Virus record (IMG/VR): IMGVR_UViG_3300024346_000180
Location: 1 to 40,317 of that record
Direction: 5' to 3' (one strand)
Source of the DNA: a virus
Length of the DNA: 40,317 nucleotides
This document shows, one piece after another, positions 16,341 through 24,926 of the stretch (positions are counted from its first letter, which is position 1; each line of letters starts with the position of its first letter). The notes under the pieces are model-generated. The model had not been told where the DNA came from. It ran no database searches and saw only the letters and a list, made by a program, of their open reading frames with translations. The translations under genes and the position numbers were made by a program.

Positions 16341-16949
16341 TTAAATTATCGGGCACGTGCCATTAGCACATAAAATTTCCGATAATAATATGTTTACTTT
16401 TGCGTATGGGTTTTCTTTAGGATTTTCTAAACCTTCTCTAATTAAATTCATATATGAACCTGGATTGGAAGGTGTTGAAACAAAATCCCAACATAATAAT
16501 TCAAAATCGTCTTGAACTTCTAAAGTACCTTCGTTCATTTCTTTTAATGAACCCATTCCACGAGATGATACACCTACCATAACGTTATTTTCAATAAGGG
16601 CTTTTAAAATATTGCCTGACATTGTAGGTAAAATTTCTAATTTACCCATTACTTTATCACCATTCCACCAAATTTCTCTAATGATATGAGATACGTTTTT
16701 TAAGTTAATGATTGTAGAATCAGGGTGATCTAATTCACCTGTTGCTCTATTTTCTTTAACAACTGATTGATATCTATCGATTTCTTTATCCCAAATTTCT
16801 CTAGGATAATATCTACCATTCCCGTTTTTAACTTCAGCTGTTGCAAGTATCCCTTCAACCATTGGATTACCAGAAGGTGCTTTTAAACCTTCAGTTAAAC
16901 TCATTGGTGATACAGAAAACGGGATTGTTTCTATTAATACTTGTTTCAT
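16341..16949 (-). CDS. Prohead maturation protease, T4 gp21-like
   Basis: 202 residues, matching T4 gp21 (212; peptidase family S77). This serine protease cuts scaffold, capsid arm and internal proteins after L/I-x-E during head maturation. Conserved segments: GNGRYYPREIWDKEI (43-57), ATGELDHPDSTIINL (69-83) with His75 as likely catalytic histidine, IIREIWWNGDKVMGKLEIL, and VGVSSRGMGS (125-134) with Ser128 or Ser129 as nucleophile. SLTEGLKAP near the N-terminus and LIREGLENP near the C-terminus look like self-cleavage sites. It lies between head-core genes and the scaffold, as in T4. The C-terminal residues CANGTCPII contain two Cys of unknown role. Confidence 0.93.
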   Translation of the reverse strand: MKQVLIETIPFSVSPMSLTEGLKAPSGNPMVEGILATAEVKNGNGRYYPREIWDKEIDRYQSVVKENRATGELDHPDSTIINLKNVSHIIREIWWNGDKVMGKLEILPTMSGNILKALIENNVMVGVSSRGMGSLKEMNEGTLEVQDDFELLCWDFVSTPSNPGSYMNLIREGLENPKENPYAKVNILLSEILCANGTCPII

Positions 16950-16950
16950 A

Positions 16951-17883
16951 TTAGTAATTCATTATATCGTTATCTTCATCAATTACTTCTTCTTTAGCTT
17001 TACCTGTCATCTTTTCATAGATTTTTTGGGTTTTAGCTTTATGTTTTTCAAGTTCTTTAATTTCTTTATTAAGAGTTTTAACCATAGATTGATCAATCAT
17101 TTCTGCTAATTCTTCTGATTCGGCTAATGCTAATTTAGATTTACGTTTTTCAATTGCCTCATCAATAGCCGTTAATTTAGCTTCTAAAGCAATTGCTTGA
17201 GATGATTTTTCTACTTCTTTAATATGGTCATTGATTGAAGGACGTTTTGCTTCGTTTAAACCTTCTTTAACAGATTTAGGCATATCACCATATCCTGATG
17301 ATTTATATTTACCTTTAGGTTCTACAGGATCTCCACCTCCAACTACATCTTTAGTATATCCAATTCCTTTAACACCAAATGAAGCTTCAGTAGCATAATA
17401 ATTAACATTTTTAACCATGTTTTTTAACACGATTTGTTTTAATTCATATACACTTTTATCTTTATTTTTTTCATCCTGCATTTCAGTATAAAAACCCATT
17501 AAAAATGACTGACCATAAACGTTGTCAATATTGTCAGGATTATTATTATCAAATTGGTTTGCTAAATCTTTAGCTACTTCTGGTGCTGGTTTTTCAAATT
17601 CGTTTTGATCACCATATTCCTTAGTATTTTTAACACCTACTGCTTCTGCAATTTTTGTATTAAAGATTTTAAACCAATCTGGTTGGATTGGTGATTGTGT
17701 AATAACACCACCAATAGCTTCACTTAAAAGATTTTTACTTTTTAAGATGTGAATAGTTGAAGCAAAATCATTACCTGAGGTAATATATTCAGGGAACATA
17801 TATTTTGCTACTTTCAAGAAGTGGTCTTTATTACCTTTACCTTCTTTAATTAATTGGTATTGTTGTTGTAATGTCTTTTCCAT
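16951..17883 (-). CDS. Head-module coiled-coil protein, probable prohead core component
   Basis: 310 residues from the ATG at 17883; the frame extends further upstream to 17937, but that would overlap the preceding gene and includes the intergenic motif, so MEKTLQQQYQLIKEG is preferred. The N-terminal part is helical with a LIKEGKGN site. The middle is polar. Residues ~200-290 are strongly coiled-coil (LEAKLTAIDEAIEKRKSKLA, then EELAEMIDQSMVKTLNKEIK). A GLNEA site lies near residue 210. Located between portal and protease, where T4 has the small core genes 67 and 68, it may be a core protein cut by the protease. No named family is recognised. Confidence 0.7.
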   Translation of the reverse strand: MEKTLQQQYQLIKEGKGNKDHFLKVAKYMFPEYITSGNDFASTIHILKSKNLLSEAIGGVITQSPIQPDWFKIFNTKIAEAVGVKNTKEYGDQNEFEKPAPEVAKDLANQFDNNNPDNIDNVYGQSFLMGFYTEMQDEKNKDKSVYELKQIVLKNMVKNVNYYATEASFGVKGIGYTKDVVGGGDPVEPKGKYKSSGYGDMPKSVKEGLNEAKRPSINDHIKEVEKSSQAIALEAKLTAIDEAIEKRKSKLALAESEELAEMIDQSMVKTLNKEIKELEKHKAKTQKIYEKMTGKAKEEVIDEDNDIMNY

Positions 17884-17887
17884 TTTG

Positions 17888-17897
17888 TTATAAATAT
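17888..17897 (-). promoter_or_regulatory. Intergenic ATATTTATAA motif
   Basis: The coding strand reads TTAATATTTATAACAAA then ATG (17883), beginning in the stop codon of the preceding 76-residue gene and ending 5 nt before the start. Confidence 0.5.
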
Positions 17898-18127
17898 TAA
17901 GGATATAATAATATTGCTCCTGCTGATATAGAAGCACTAGTTACAAATAATGGTATAGTTACTCCTGAGGCGAATGTTAATCCACCTCCTGCTAAACTAG
18001 TTCCATTAGAATCTTTTAAACCAGTGAATGTAACTGCTTGAGCTACTGAAAATCCTGCGAATGAGCCAGTTATGCTTGCTGATCCACTTAATAATGTTGC
18101 TGATGGGTTTGCGGGTAAGTTTGCCAT
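17897..18127 (-). CDS. Small hydrophobic beta-rich head-module protein
   Basis: 76 residues (MANLPANPSATLLSGSASITGSFAGF...), nearly uncharged, with LSGSASITGSF close to the GSAxITGS segment of the two fibre proteins. No Lys/Arg-rich or membrane-type N-terminus; the C-terminal half is Gly/Ser/Ala-rich with short strands. It lies 6 nt after the 289-residue gene. It may be a small capsid decoration or similar virion protein; the shared SGSASITG element hints at a common beta-motif. The family is not recognised. Confidence 0.6.
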   Translation of the reverse strand: MANLPANPSATLLSGSASITGSFAGFSVAQAVTFTGLKDSNGTSLAGGGLTFASGVTIPLFVTSASISAGAILLYP

Positions 18128-18133
18128 ATTTTT

Positions 18134-19003
18134 TTATTTTTTAAATAATTCTATTAAGTCGTTTACGTAATCATTTGCTAAATCAGTTCCATATACTACA
18201 GTAAATGAATTTGGATTTTGTCTGTAATAATCCATAGTTTCATGTTTTGCTTGTTGTAAAAATGGTAATAACTCATTTAACTTTCTTTCTAATTCATCAA
18301 AACCTAAAATACGGCTTGCAATGAACTTTTTTTTATCAGGGTCAGATATATTTAAATCTTGTAAATATGATTCAATATCTGTATTTGCTTCGTTTAAAGA
18401 TTCAGCTGGTAATCCTTTGGCTGCTTTTTCAGCACCTGTTTTTCCAACTAATTTATATTTAAAATCAGTAATATATTTATTTTTTATAACGCCTTCAGGA
18501 CCTGCTGATGGACCAGGACCAAATGTTGCTCCAGGACCTTCTGCTACTTTTTTATATCCAGCTTGTGTATAAGCTCCATAAGTTGATTTTCTAGGAGAGG
18601 GACCTGTATGGTTTTCACCTTCACCACCTGATGTAAAAAATGAATTAGAAGCTATTGTTGATTCTTCATTTAATGTTTTTGCTAAATCTTCAGCAACGCT
18701 TTTAAATGTTTCATATTCATTTGGATAATTTGTTCTCAAATGTGTTCTAAAATCATTAAAAGTAGCAATTACTTTTTTAGCGATTTCTCTAAATTTAGGA
18801 TCTTCTTTTTTATCAGATGCTAAATTTTCTATGTAATCTCTTAATTGAGCAAATTTCTTAAAGGTAGTATCCATTTCAGGAACGGTTGTTATATCCCATG
18901 ATATAGCACCGGTAATTGGGTCAATAGCAGTAACGGTAGATTGGCTTCCACCTCTTACTTGTACATCTCCTACTTCAATCTCCTTTAATTTATACTTAAC
19001 CAT
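18134..19003 (-). CDS. Head-module protein carrying a capsid-arm motif
   Basis: 289 residues. Family not recognised. Residues 1-110 are mixed, then LAKTLNEESTIASNSFFTSG continuing into GEGENHTGP (108-134). This resembles the major capsid protein around its predicted cleavage site (ES..I.SNS.FTSGG.GEN). Residues 135-190 are Gly/Pro-rich (GPGATFGPGPSAGPEG) and flexible. Residues ~205-289 are helical (SLNEANTDIESYLQDLNISD, DELERKLNELLPFLQQAKHE), ending in NDYVNDLIELFKK. Two LNE sites suggest processing by the gp21-like protease. Its place between portal and protease points to head assembly. It overlaps the next upstream gene by 8 nt. Confidence 0.72.
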   Translation of the reverse strand: MVKYKLKEIEVGDVQVRGGSQSTVTAIDPITGAISWDITTVPEMDTTFKKFAQLRDYIENLASDKKEDPKFREIAKKVIATFNDFRTHLRTNYPNEYETFKSVAEDLAKTLNEESTIASNSFFTSGGEGENHTGPSPRKSTYGAYTQAGYKKVAEGPGATFGPGPSAGPEGVIKNKYITDFKYKLVGKTGAEKAAKGLPAESLNEANTDIESYLQDLNISDPDKKKFIASRILGFDELERKLNELLPFLQQAKHETMDYYRQNPNSFTVVYGTDLANDYVNDLIELFKK

Positions 19004-19853
19004 TTGCTGTTACAAGTTCTTCTAAAAGTGCATAATATTGTAATAAGTTAACTAAATCATCAGTACCTACTTTAGCTATTTTACCTAAAGGTAATAACAT
19101 ATTATTAACTTCATTTAATTTAATTTTAACAACTTTATCAGTAACTTTTTTAGCTAATGTAGTTAATTCAGTTTTAATCTCATTAATTTTAGTATTATAA
19201 AATTCTTTTAATTTAGGAGTTGAATCAACTGAATTGATAAATTCTTTTAATACTGATTTTTGATTATCGTTTAATGAAGCATATTTACCATTAAATTTTT
19301 CCAATAATACTCTATATGTTAAAATACGTAAATCCTTATCATATGATTGGAATTCAGTCATTAAATCTTCTTCCACTTTTTGTTTATTAACAGTGCGTGT
19401 TGTTAAACTTTCCAAAATAGCAATTTTATTGTTAATAATTTGGTCTGGGTTAGATAAATTTTCGCTGTTATATATCTCTAATAGAGTATATAGTGCGGCG
19501 TGTACTTTATAGCTTGGCAATTTAGTATTAAAAAATTCATCTAAACTATAATATTTAGAGATTTCTTGAATTAAATTATATTTTTGTCTCTTTAATGCAC
19601 CTCTGTTAAGGTTTTTAGATGACTCAACAACAGAATTAATTACTACTTCTGCCTTACCTTCAGTTAAATTTTTATGTTTAGATAAAGTTTCATATAATTT
19701 GTATTCTCTACCTAATTCCGTTCTTACAAAGTATTTTTTAAGGATACCAGTTGCTTTTGAATCATTACCTGATAATGTATCAGCGGTAATTTGTCTTACC
19801 AATAATTCAAACAGAATTCCTGTATTTTTATACTTGGAATGTTTTATATTCAT
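18996..19853 (-). CDS. Helical head-module protein, unknown
   Basis: 285 residues, mostly helical and Lys/Glu/Leu-rich, starting MNIKHSKYKNTGILFELLVR. No catalytic motif seen. It directly follows the portal gene and overlaps the capsid-arm-motif protein by 8 nt, a position held in other T4-like phages by prohead core or portal-associated genes. A KLNEV segment lies near residue 248. The start at 19853 is preceded by a 33-nt gap with the ATATTTATAA motif. A structural or assembly role is inferred from context only. Confidence 0.7.
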   Translation of the reverse strand: MNIKHSKYKNTGILFELLVRQITADTLSGNDSKATGILKKYFVRTELGREYKLYETLSKHKNLTEGKAEVVINSVVESSKNLNRGALKRQKYNLIQEISKYYSLDEFFNTKLPSYKVHAALYTLLEIYNSENLSNPDQIINNKIAILESLTTRTVNKQKVEEDLMTEFQSYDKDLRILTYRVLLEKFNGKYASLNDNQKSVLKEFINSVDSTPKLKEFYNTKINEIKTELTTLAKKVTDKVVKIKLNEVNNMLLPLGKIAKVGTDDLVNLLQYYALLEELVTANG

Positions 19854-19866
19854 TCTCGGGGTTTTG

Positions 19867-19876
19867 TTATAAATAT
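19867..19876 (-). promoter_or_regulatory. Intergenic ATATTTATAA motif
   Basis: The coding strand reads ATATATTTATAACAAAACCCC, 14 nt before the ATG at 19853, just after the portal stop. Confidence 0.5.
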
Positions 19877-19886
19877 ATAAGGATTT

Positions 19887-21788
19887 TTATTCTCTGATTT
19901 GTTTTTCGTCTAATAGCGATTCTTCAACTTTAGGTGTTTCAAGTGATACCCTTTTAACTAAACCTTCAATTAAAGATTTATTTTTAAGATATATTTGTTT
20001 TGCTTCTAAAGCTAATGGCGAACCACCTTTATAATTAGGACGAATTGAATCCGATTCGTTATCATCATTCTTCATACCTTTAGCACCTAATCTGTCTTTT
20101 CCGAAATTATCATCTTGAGTATTACGATCTGTTGATTTTTCTTCAGGGCGACCTAATTCTAAATCACTACCATATCCTACAGGTACATTTTCAGGTTGGT
20201 CAAACATTCTACCTTTACCATATAATGAAGCTAAATCGTGAGGTGTACCGTATGATTTACCTGTTACTTTAGGATCATTACCTTCTTCCATTAATTGATT
20301 ATAGCGGAATGTTCGTTTTTGATCTTCAGCTAATAAGTTTCTATATTCATCAAATTGATCTTGACTGAAATGGAATACATTATCATAAATCCAATCGGTA
20401 GGTAATAATTTAGCTTCCATGATCTTTTGAGCTAAATCAACCTTTTGAGTTAATAACGCAATTTTTTCCTGATCGTAGATAATAGATGGAGTAGTTAAAT
20501 CTAACTCAAAGTTAGTTAATTCCTCACCTGTATAACCTTGTGAATATAAATGTACTAATGCAATTTTATATAATTCAGATAATGTAATACGCTGGATACG
20601 ATCAATTGTACGAGCAAATCTAATATCTTCAGCGGCTAATGTTGCTTTACCTGTTAAATCTTTTTCATAACCCATAAATGCTTTAGGCACTTTAAGAGCT
20701 GCGAATAATTTATCACGTAAGTAAGTAACATCTTGGATACCATCGTAATTTAAACCTGGTTGGGTTTCAATTTTGGTTGTAGTATCATTTCCACGAATTG
20801 GAATATAAAAATCTTCCAATAAGTTTTGCATGTTATACTTTAAGTTATATTCACCAGTTTGGTTATCTATTAATGGAGTACGCTTCATAGTTGAAATTGT
20901 CTTCTGCATGAAGTTTTCAACCTCGTTTGGTGGAATTGAACCTACGTTAATATAAAAAGTACGACGATCAGGGCTACGTGAGATTCTATGAATTAACATA
21001 GCATCTTCCATTAACACATATTGTTTAAAGATACGACGAGCTGGTTCCAAATATGAACGACCATAAGGTAAATAGTTAACATCTGTTAACAATCTAAAGT
21101 GAGCCATTTCATAATTATCAAAATAAATACCTGGTTGGTTTTCATTAAATGAACCTAAAGTAGGGGAACCATAATAACCTGAACCACCAGCAAAAATACC
21201 TTCTGGTGAATACCTAAACCTTACAGCATTTGGATGTTCTTTATCATAGTTTTCTTGTCTTTCAATATGATATGCAGTATATGGGATTACATTATAAACA
21301 CCATATTTTTCAGCAATTTCTAATTTTAAGAAAAAGTCACCATATTTACACATTTGGCGAATCCAACTCCATAAATTAAATTCAATGTTTAATACATCAT
21401 AAAATAAGTTGTATAATACTTGTTGAATATCTTCATTATTTGATCTAATTTGTAATACCTCTCCTAAATCATTTTTTAATGTAGATTCATCTGAAATAAT
21501 ATCAAGAGCAGAAGCAACAATAGCATCATAATCCATATTATCATAGTCTGAATAAACCGTAGTACGTAAGTATTGCCAGTTTAAACCAATTTGAGAACCT
21601 AATAATGAGGTAGAGGCAGGAGAATACAAACGATTATACCTATCCATTAATGAGTTAGTAGCAATATCGCCTGAACGTTGAATTGAATCAACATCCATTA
21701 CTTTTAATTCGTTACCTCCTTGATTACGAATGATAACGTCTGTTGAAAACAGGCGTTGTAATCGGGTAAATAAACTTTTATCAGCCAT
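19887..21788 (-). CDS. Portal protein, T4 gp20-like
   Basis: 633 residues (T4 gp20 is 524). The dodecameric portal is the DNA entry and exit channel and nucleates the prohead. Typical gp20 features: an N-terminal region with LMDRYNRLY and the acidic YSDYDNMDYDAIVASALDII (about 80-100), DESTLKNDLGEVLQI, LFYDVLNIEFNLWSWIRQMCKYGDFFLKLE (wing/clip region), YILMEDAM-like VLMEDAMLIHRISRSPDRR (~251-270), and the stem/crown with NYDGIQDVTYLRDKLFAALK and PKAFMGYEKDLTGKATLA. The C-terminal ~110 residues are polar and extended, with SLIEGLVKR as a possible protease site. It follows the terminase by 29 nt; no sheath or tube genes lie between them. Confidence 0.93.
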   Translation of the reverse strand: MADKSLFTRLQRLFSTDVIIRNQGGNELKVMDVDSIQRSGDIATNSLMDRYNRLYSPASTSLLGSQIGLNWQYLRTTVYSDYDNMDYDAIVASALDIISDESTLKNDLGEVLQIRSNNEDIQQVLYNLFYDVLNIEFNLWSWIRQMCKYGDFFLKLEIAEKYGVYNVIPYTAYHIERQENYDKEHPNAVRFRYSPEGIFAGGSGYYGSPTLGSFNENQPGIYFDNYEMAHFRLLTDVNYLPYGRSYLEPARRIFKQYVLMEDAMLIHRISRSPDRRTFYINVGSIPPNEVENFMQKTISTMKRTPLIDNQTGEYNLKYNMQNLLEDFYIPIRGNDTTTKIETQPGLNYDGIQDVTYLRDKLFAALKVPKAFMGYEKDLTGKATLAAEDIRFARTIDRIQRITLSELYKIALVHLYSQGYTGEELTNFELDLTTPSIIYDQEKIALLTQKVDLAQKIMEAKLLPTDWIYDNVFHFSQDQFDEYRNLLAEDQKRTFRYNQLMEEGNDPKVTGKSYGTPHDLASLYGKGRMFDQPENVPVGYGSDLELGRPEEKSTDRNTQDDNFGKDRLGAKGMKNDDNESDSIRPNYKGGSPLALEAKQIYLKNKSLIEGLVKRVSLETPKVEESLLDEKQIRE

Positions 21789-21807
21789 TTTTATGTTTTA
21801 TTATATA

Positions 21808-21817
21808 CTATAAATAT
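21808..21817 (-). promoter_or_regulatory. Intergenic ATATTTATAG motif
   Basis: The coding strand reads TAAATATTTATAGTATATAA immediately after the terminase stop, 20 nt before the portal ATG. It differs from the other sites by a final G. Confidence 0.45.
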
Positions 21818-23383
21818 TTACAAAATCCAACTAATGTCCTCCGTTCCCTTATCTGTTTGAATGGTATATGGATTTTTTACTTGATTTGGATTATAAGCAC
21901 CAACATACGTACTCTTACTCATATTTCCAAGCGTAGCTCGAGTCATGTCGTGAGATTGTTGTTGGAATTTTAAAGATGTATCTCTTAAATACATAGCAAT
22001 ACCAAAGGGCATTACTAAATCATCATTATAACCTGTTTGAGCTTCGGGTCTACCATTTTTCCATACGAATACTTTCATCTCTTCAACTAAACGTTTCGAG
22101 CGAATTGTCACGGAACGATCACCAACAAATTCTCGGAATTTATTGACAATTAATGGTCTAGTACGCATTGACATTGTAAATCCAGGGGTCATATCGGATG
22201 AACCCTCGTATGTCTTTAAATACGACTCTGCTGTGAGTTGATCTGACTTTGGTGATTGATATAAATTGCGATAACCTCGTTCAATTACAGCATCAATAGT
22301 TGCCCAACCAATAGAAGCATTTTCAACTACAAGTAAAGCATTATTATATTCGGTAGCAACACCTACTAGAAAATATCCAAATTCTTTAGTAGGTAATTGC
22401 CCTTTATATTCTGCAACTTGTACGTTAGTGGCAATATCGATTACGTGACAAGTTGAAAAATCTTTACCATCGCCTCTGGCTACGTCAGCTACTACCATAT
22501 AATCTCTTGTATAGTCTGCTGGTTCCCATACCCAAAAGTTCTGGTCAGCGCCTCTTCTTTCAAGAGGATCTTTTATTGTTGTTTGTGTAATAAATTCTAA
22601 CCATTCTGAATAGAATACTATATCACCTGAAGTACTAAAATCGCAATCACACTCTTGTGCTGCTAATCTAGGATCTCCTAATAATTCGTCTTGACGTTTT
22701 CTCCATTCTTCATTTCGTTCAGGGTGAACAAACCAAGGTAATTTAATAGGTAAAAAGTCATTTTCAGAATTTTCTGCTTTAATCCACGTTTGGTGGAACC
22801 AGTTACCTGTACCGTAAGGAGTAGATAATACAATCGCACCACCACCCGTTGCTAAAGTTTGTTGAGCTGATGCCCAAATCTCACCAATTTGTTCAATGAA
22901 AGCTGCCTCATCGACAATCAATAGAGAAACGGCTTCTGAACGACCTGCATCACTTGATGCTGAAGTTGCTTTAATTTGAGATCCGTTATTTAATCTTAAT
23001 GTTAATTTATTATGTTCGTCTGCTGGTATTTTAAGCCATGAAGGTAAATTATCAAACATGAATTTAACTTTCGTTACCATGTTTTTAGCTGTTTCTTGCT
23101 TAGTTGCAACACACAACACGTTTTTATCTTTATGAAATAGCATTAACCATAAAGAATAACCTGCGGCTAATGTTGATATACCTAACTGACGTGATTTTAA
23201 TACAATTGAATATGGATTATCTCTCCATAAATGTAATACTTTATCTTGGAATGGGTATAAATTGAATATTACACGGCCACGTTGTGGGTGCTGAATATTA
23301 CAGTATTTTTTCATAAAGTGGGCAGGGTCAGCTGCACATTTAATGTATTCCTGTCTTATAATTTCTCTTAAATCTTGGCTCAT
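21818..23383 (-). CDS. Terminase large subunit, T4 gp17-like
   Basis: 521 residues (T4 gp17 is 610). The packaging motor hydrolyses ATP to pump DNA through the portal and cuts concatemers with a C-terminal nuclease. ATPase: adenine-binding YPFQDKVLHLW (~43-53), Walker A variant SRQLGIST (64-71), Walker B LLIVDE (154-159), and motif III VLSTPYGTGNW (~185-195). RNase-H-fold nuclease: VVADVARGDGKD (Asp300), LLVVENASIGW (Glu354), YNDDLVMP (Asp454/455). All catalytic acids are present. It overlaps the preceding membrane-protein gene by 4 nt (ATGA). No small terminase was recognised in the window. Confidence 0.96.
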   Translation of the reverse strand: MSQDLREIIRQEYIKCAADPAHFMKKYCNIQHPQRGRVIFNLYPFQDKVLHLWRDNPYSIVLKSRQLGISTLAAGYSLWLMLFHKDKNVLCVATKQETAKNMVTKVKFMFDNLPSWLKIPADEHNKLTLRLNNGSQIKATSASSDAGRSEAVSLLIVDEAAFIEQIGEIWASAQQTLATGGGAIVLSTPYGTGNWFHQTWIKAENSENDFLPIKLPWFVHPERNEEWRKRQDELLGDPRLAAQECDCDFSTSGDIVFYSEWLEFITQTTIKDPLERRGADQNFWVWEPADYTRDYMVVADVARGDGKDFSTCHVIDIATNVQVAEYKGQLPTKEFGYFLVGVATEYNNALLVVENASIGWATIDAVIERGYRNLYQSPKSDQLTAESYLKTYEGSSDMTPGFTMSMRTRPLIVNKFREFVGDRSVTIRSKRLVEEMKVFVWKNGRPEAQTGYNDDLVMPFGIAMYLRDTSLKFQQQSHDMTRATLGNMSKSTYVGAYNPNQVKNPYTIQTDKGTEDISWIL

Positions 23384-23967
23384 TTTCCTAGTTTCCAGTA
23401 CATTCGGCCAGATACTACAGGAATAAGATTTTGATTAACTCCAATACCTAAACCAAATGCTTGTTTTTTCTTGGTTCTATATAATCCTTCAACACCTATA
23501 TAATTCAATTGATCTAAATTACCTGTTACTCCAAAACCAGTATAAAATTCTCTTTTATTAAGAATAATAGTTTTTTCAATTGTAATTTTTGGAATTAATA
23601 ATTTATAATTAACATTACGAGATGTAATTTTATTTTTACTAATAGTATCTTTTACTAAAACATATCCTAATGTATCTAAAGATAATGTATCTTCATAATA
23701 ATATTTAGAATAATAATCATTTAAAATAGCAGATGTATCAACTTTTGTTAAAAAAGTATCAATGTTTATTTTAGTTTTAATACGTGTTTTCCATTTTGGA
23801 ACATATTGAAGTACTTTTTTTTCTACTGAAATATATTCGGTTTTTGTTTTGGTAATAATTTGAGGATCTGTAGTTTCTTCACCACATGATTTCATTAAAA
23901 TAACGATAACTAACACTACAATAAGTAATGTTTGAATATTACCAAAAACCTTTTTTAAAAAATCCAT
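23380..23967 (-). CDS. Membrane-anchored protein with beta-rich periplasmic region
   Basis: 195 residues from the ATG at 23967 (a start at 23991 would overlap the previous gene by 20 nt). A single membrane helix (~residues 11-26) is followed by Cys28 in ILMKSCGEE, lipoprotein-like but not a canonical lipobox. The rest is exported if the helix anchors N-in: a beta/charged region (KTKTEYISVEKKVLQYV) and a C-terminal set of alternating strands (REFYTGFGVTGNLDQLNYIG, QAFGLGIGVN, VVSGRMYWKLGK) like a short outer-membrane beta sheet. It lies directly before terminase with a 4-nt overlap. Possible roles are lysis (spanin-like), superinfection exclusion or envelope remodelling; none is proven. Confidence 0.65.
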   Translation of the reverse strand: MDFLKKVFGNIQTLLIVVLVIVILMKSCGEETTDPQIITKTKTEYISVEKKVLQYVPKWKTRIKTKINIDTFLTKVDTSAILNDYYSKYYYEDTLSLDTLGYVLVKDTISKNKITSRNVNYKLLIPKITIEKTIILNKREFYTGFGVTGNLDQLNYIGVEGLYRTKKKQAFGLGIGVNQNLIPVVSGRMYWKLGK

Positions 23968-23971
23968 AATA

Positions 23972-24373
23972 TTAATTTTCTTCGTCGTCAATTGAAGGGT
24001 TAATCATAGCTTCAATTTCTTTCTTAAGTTTAGTTAAGTTTTTTAATTGAGTTACGTATTTATCTTTTTCAGCACCTTCAGCACTCTTATAGTTGTTAAC
24101 AACAGCTTTCATTTGCTTTGTTACTTCTTCGTACTTTGATTTTAATTTAGCGATTGAAGAATTTGCAGCAATATCTTTTGCTGTTGGTTCCATATCATCC
24201 ATATCCTCTTCTTTTAACTCAATGTCAACACCTTGAGCTGTAAGTTTTTTAATGTCGGCTGGGTTAGATGCTTTGGGCATTACTACAGTACCACGAGTTT
24301 TGTCAGTATCTACTTCTGTTAATTCAGATACAATCATTTCTTTGATATACTCTTTTAATTCAGATTTTTTCAT
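23972..24373 (-). CDS. Small leader-bearing coiled-coil protein, likely virion-internal
   Basis: 133 residues from ATG 24373; the longer frame starting at 24427 includes the intergenic motif and the end of the preceding gene. The N-terminus MKKSELKEYIKEMIVSEL is an amphipathic helix of the type repeated throughout this genome, followed by an SELTE site. The rest is acidic and helical (IAKLKSKYEEVTKQMKAVVN, LKNLTKLKKEIEAMI), ending DDEEN. I infer a capsid-targeted internal or core protein. Almost the same leader occurs inside the 571-residue protein at 33726-35441. Confidence 0.68.
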   Translation of the reverse strand: MKKSELKEYIKEMIVSELTEVDTDKTRGTVVMPKASNPADIKKLTAQGVDIELKEEDMDDMEPTAKDIAANSSIAKLKSKYEEVTKQMKAVVNNYKSAEGAEKDKYVTQLKNLTKLKKEIEAMINPSIDDEEN

Positions 24374-24386
24374 TATGAAGATTTTG

Positions 24387-24396
24387 TTATAAATAT
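24387..24396 (-). promoter_or_regulatory. Intergenic ATATTTATAA motif
   Basis: The coding strand reads TAATATTTATAACAAAATCTTC and starts in the stop codon of the NTPase gene, 14 nt before the ATG at 24373. Confidence 0.5.
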
Positions 24397-24926
24397 TACA
24401 AAGAAAGTGCAGATTTAACTTGTGCAATACGTTCTTCTGTAGAACCTTTTATATTTACCAAATTTTTAATTCTCCATTTATTGCTATCTAGCTGATGTTT
24501 GATAATAAAATCAATTAAATTGCGATATTCAACATCAGTTTCACGAACACCATTATCTTCTATTTCAACACCTTCTGGAGATACATAAAATAAATAATCG
24601 TATTCAGGTAACATTCGTATTGCTAAATGAATAAAATCTTCAGCTTCATGATAATCAATTGATTTAGCTGCTTTAGTAAATGCAATGACATCAACAATAG
24701 TGCGATCTGTAATAATGTTTTTGCACATTAATTCACTAGCTCGTTCAGCTAAAAATACAATTTGACCTTTAATTGTTGAATCTGTGTTTAATGGAATACC
24801 TAATTCCATCAAATACTTTGAACGCTCAGTTCTAAACTGATAATCCTTAAATTCAGGTAATTCTTTCAACGCATTAACAAGCGTTGTTTTACCTACTGAC
24901 ATTGTTCCGCAAAATCCTATTTTCAT
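24396..24926 (-). CDS. NadR-like P-loop NTPase / kinase
   Basis: 176 residues. Starts directly with MKIGFCGTMSVGKTTLVNAL: Walker A GTMSVGKTT (residues 7-15). Later come ERASELMCKNIITDRTIVDV with a DR pair, like the DRT/DRS segment of nucleoside and NadR-type kinases (AAA_28-type domain), and the strand YDYLFYVSPEGVEIEDNGVR. NadR-type domains phosphorylate nicotinamide riboside; related phage enzymes act on small molecules or nucleotides. The substrate is not deducible. The ATG overlaps the cupin stop by 4 nt, so the two are translationally coupled in a metabolic cassette. Confidence 0.78.
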   Translation of the reverse strand: MKIGFCGTMSVGKTTLVNALKELPEFKDYQFRTERSKYLMELGIPLNTDSTIKGQIVFLAERASELMCKNIITDRTIVDVIAFTKAAKSIDYHEAEDFIHLAIRMLPEYDYLFYVSPEGVEIEDNGVRETDVEYRNLIDFIIKHQLDSNKWRIKNLVNIKGSTEERIAQVKSALSL

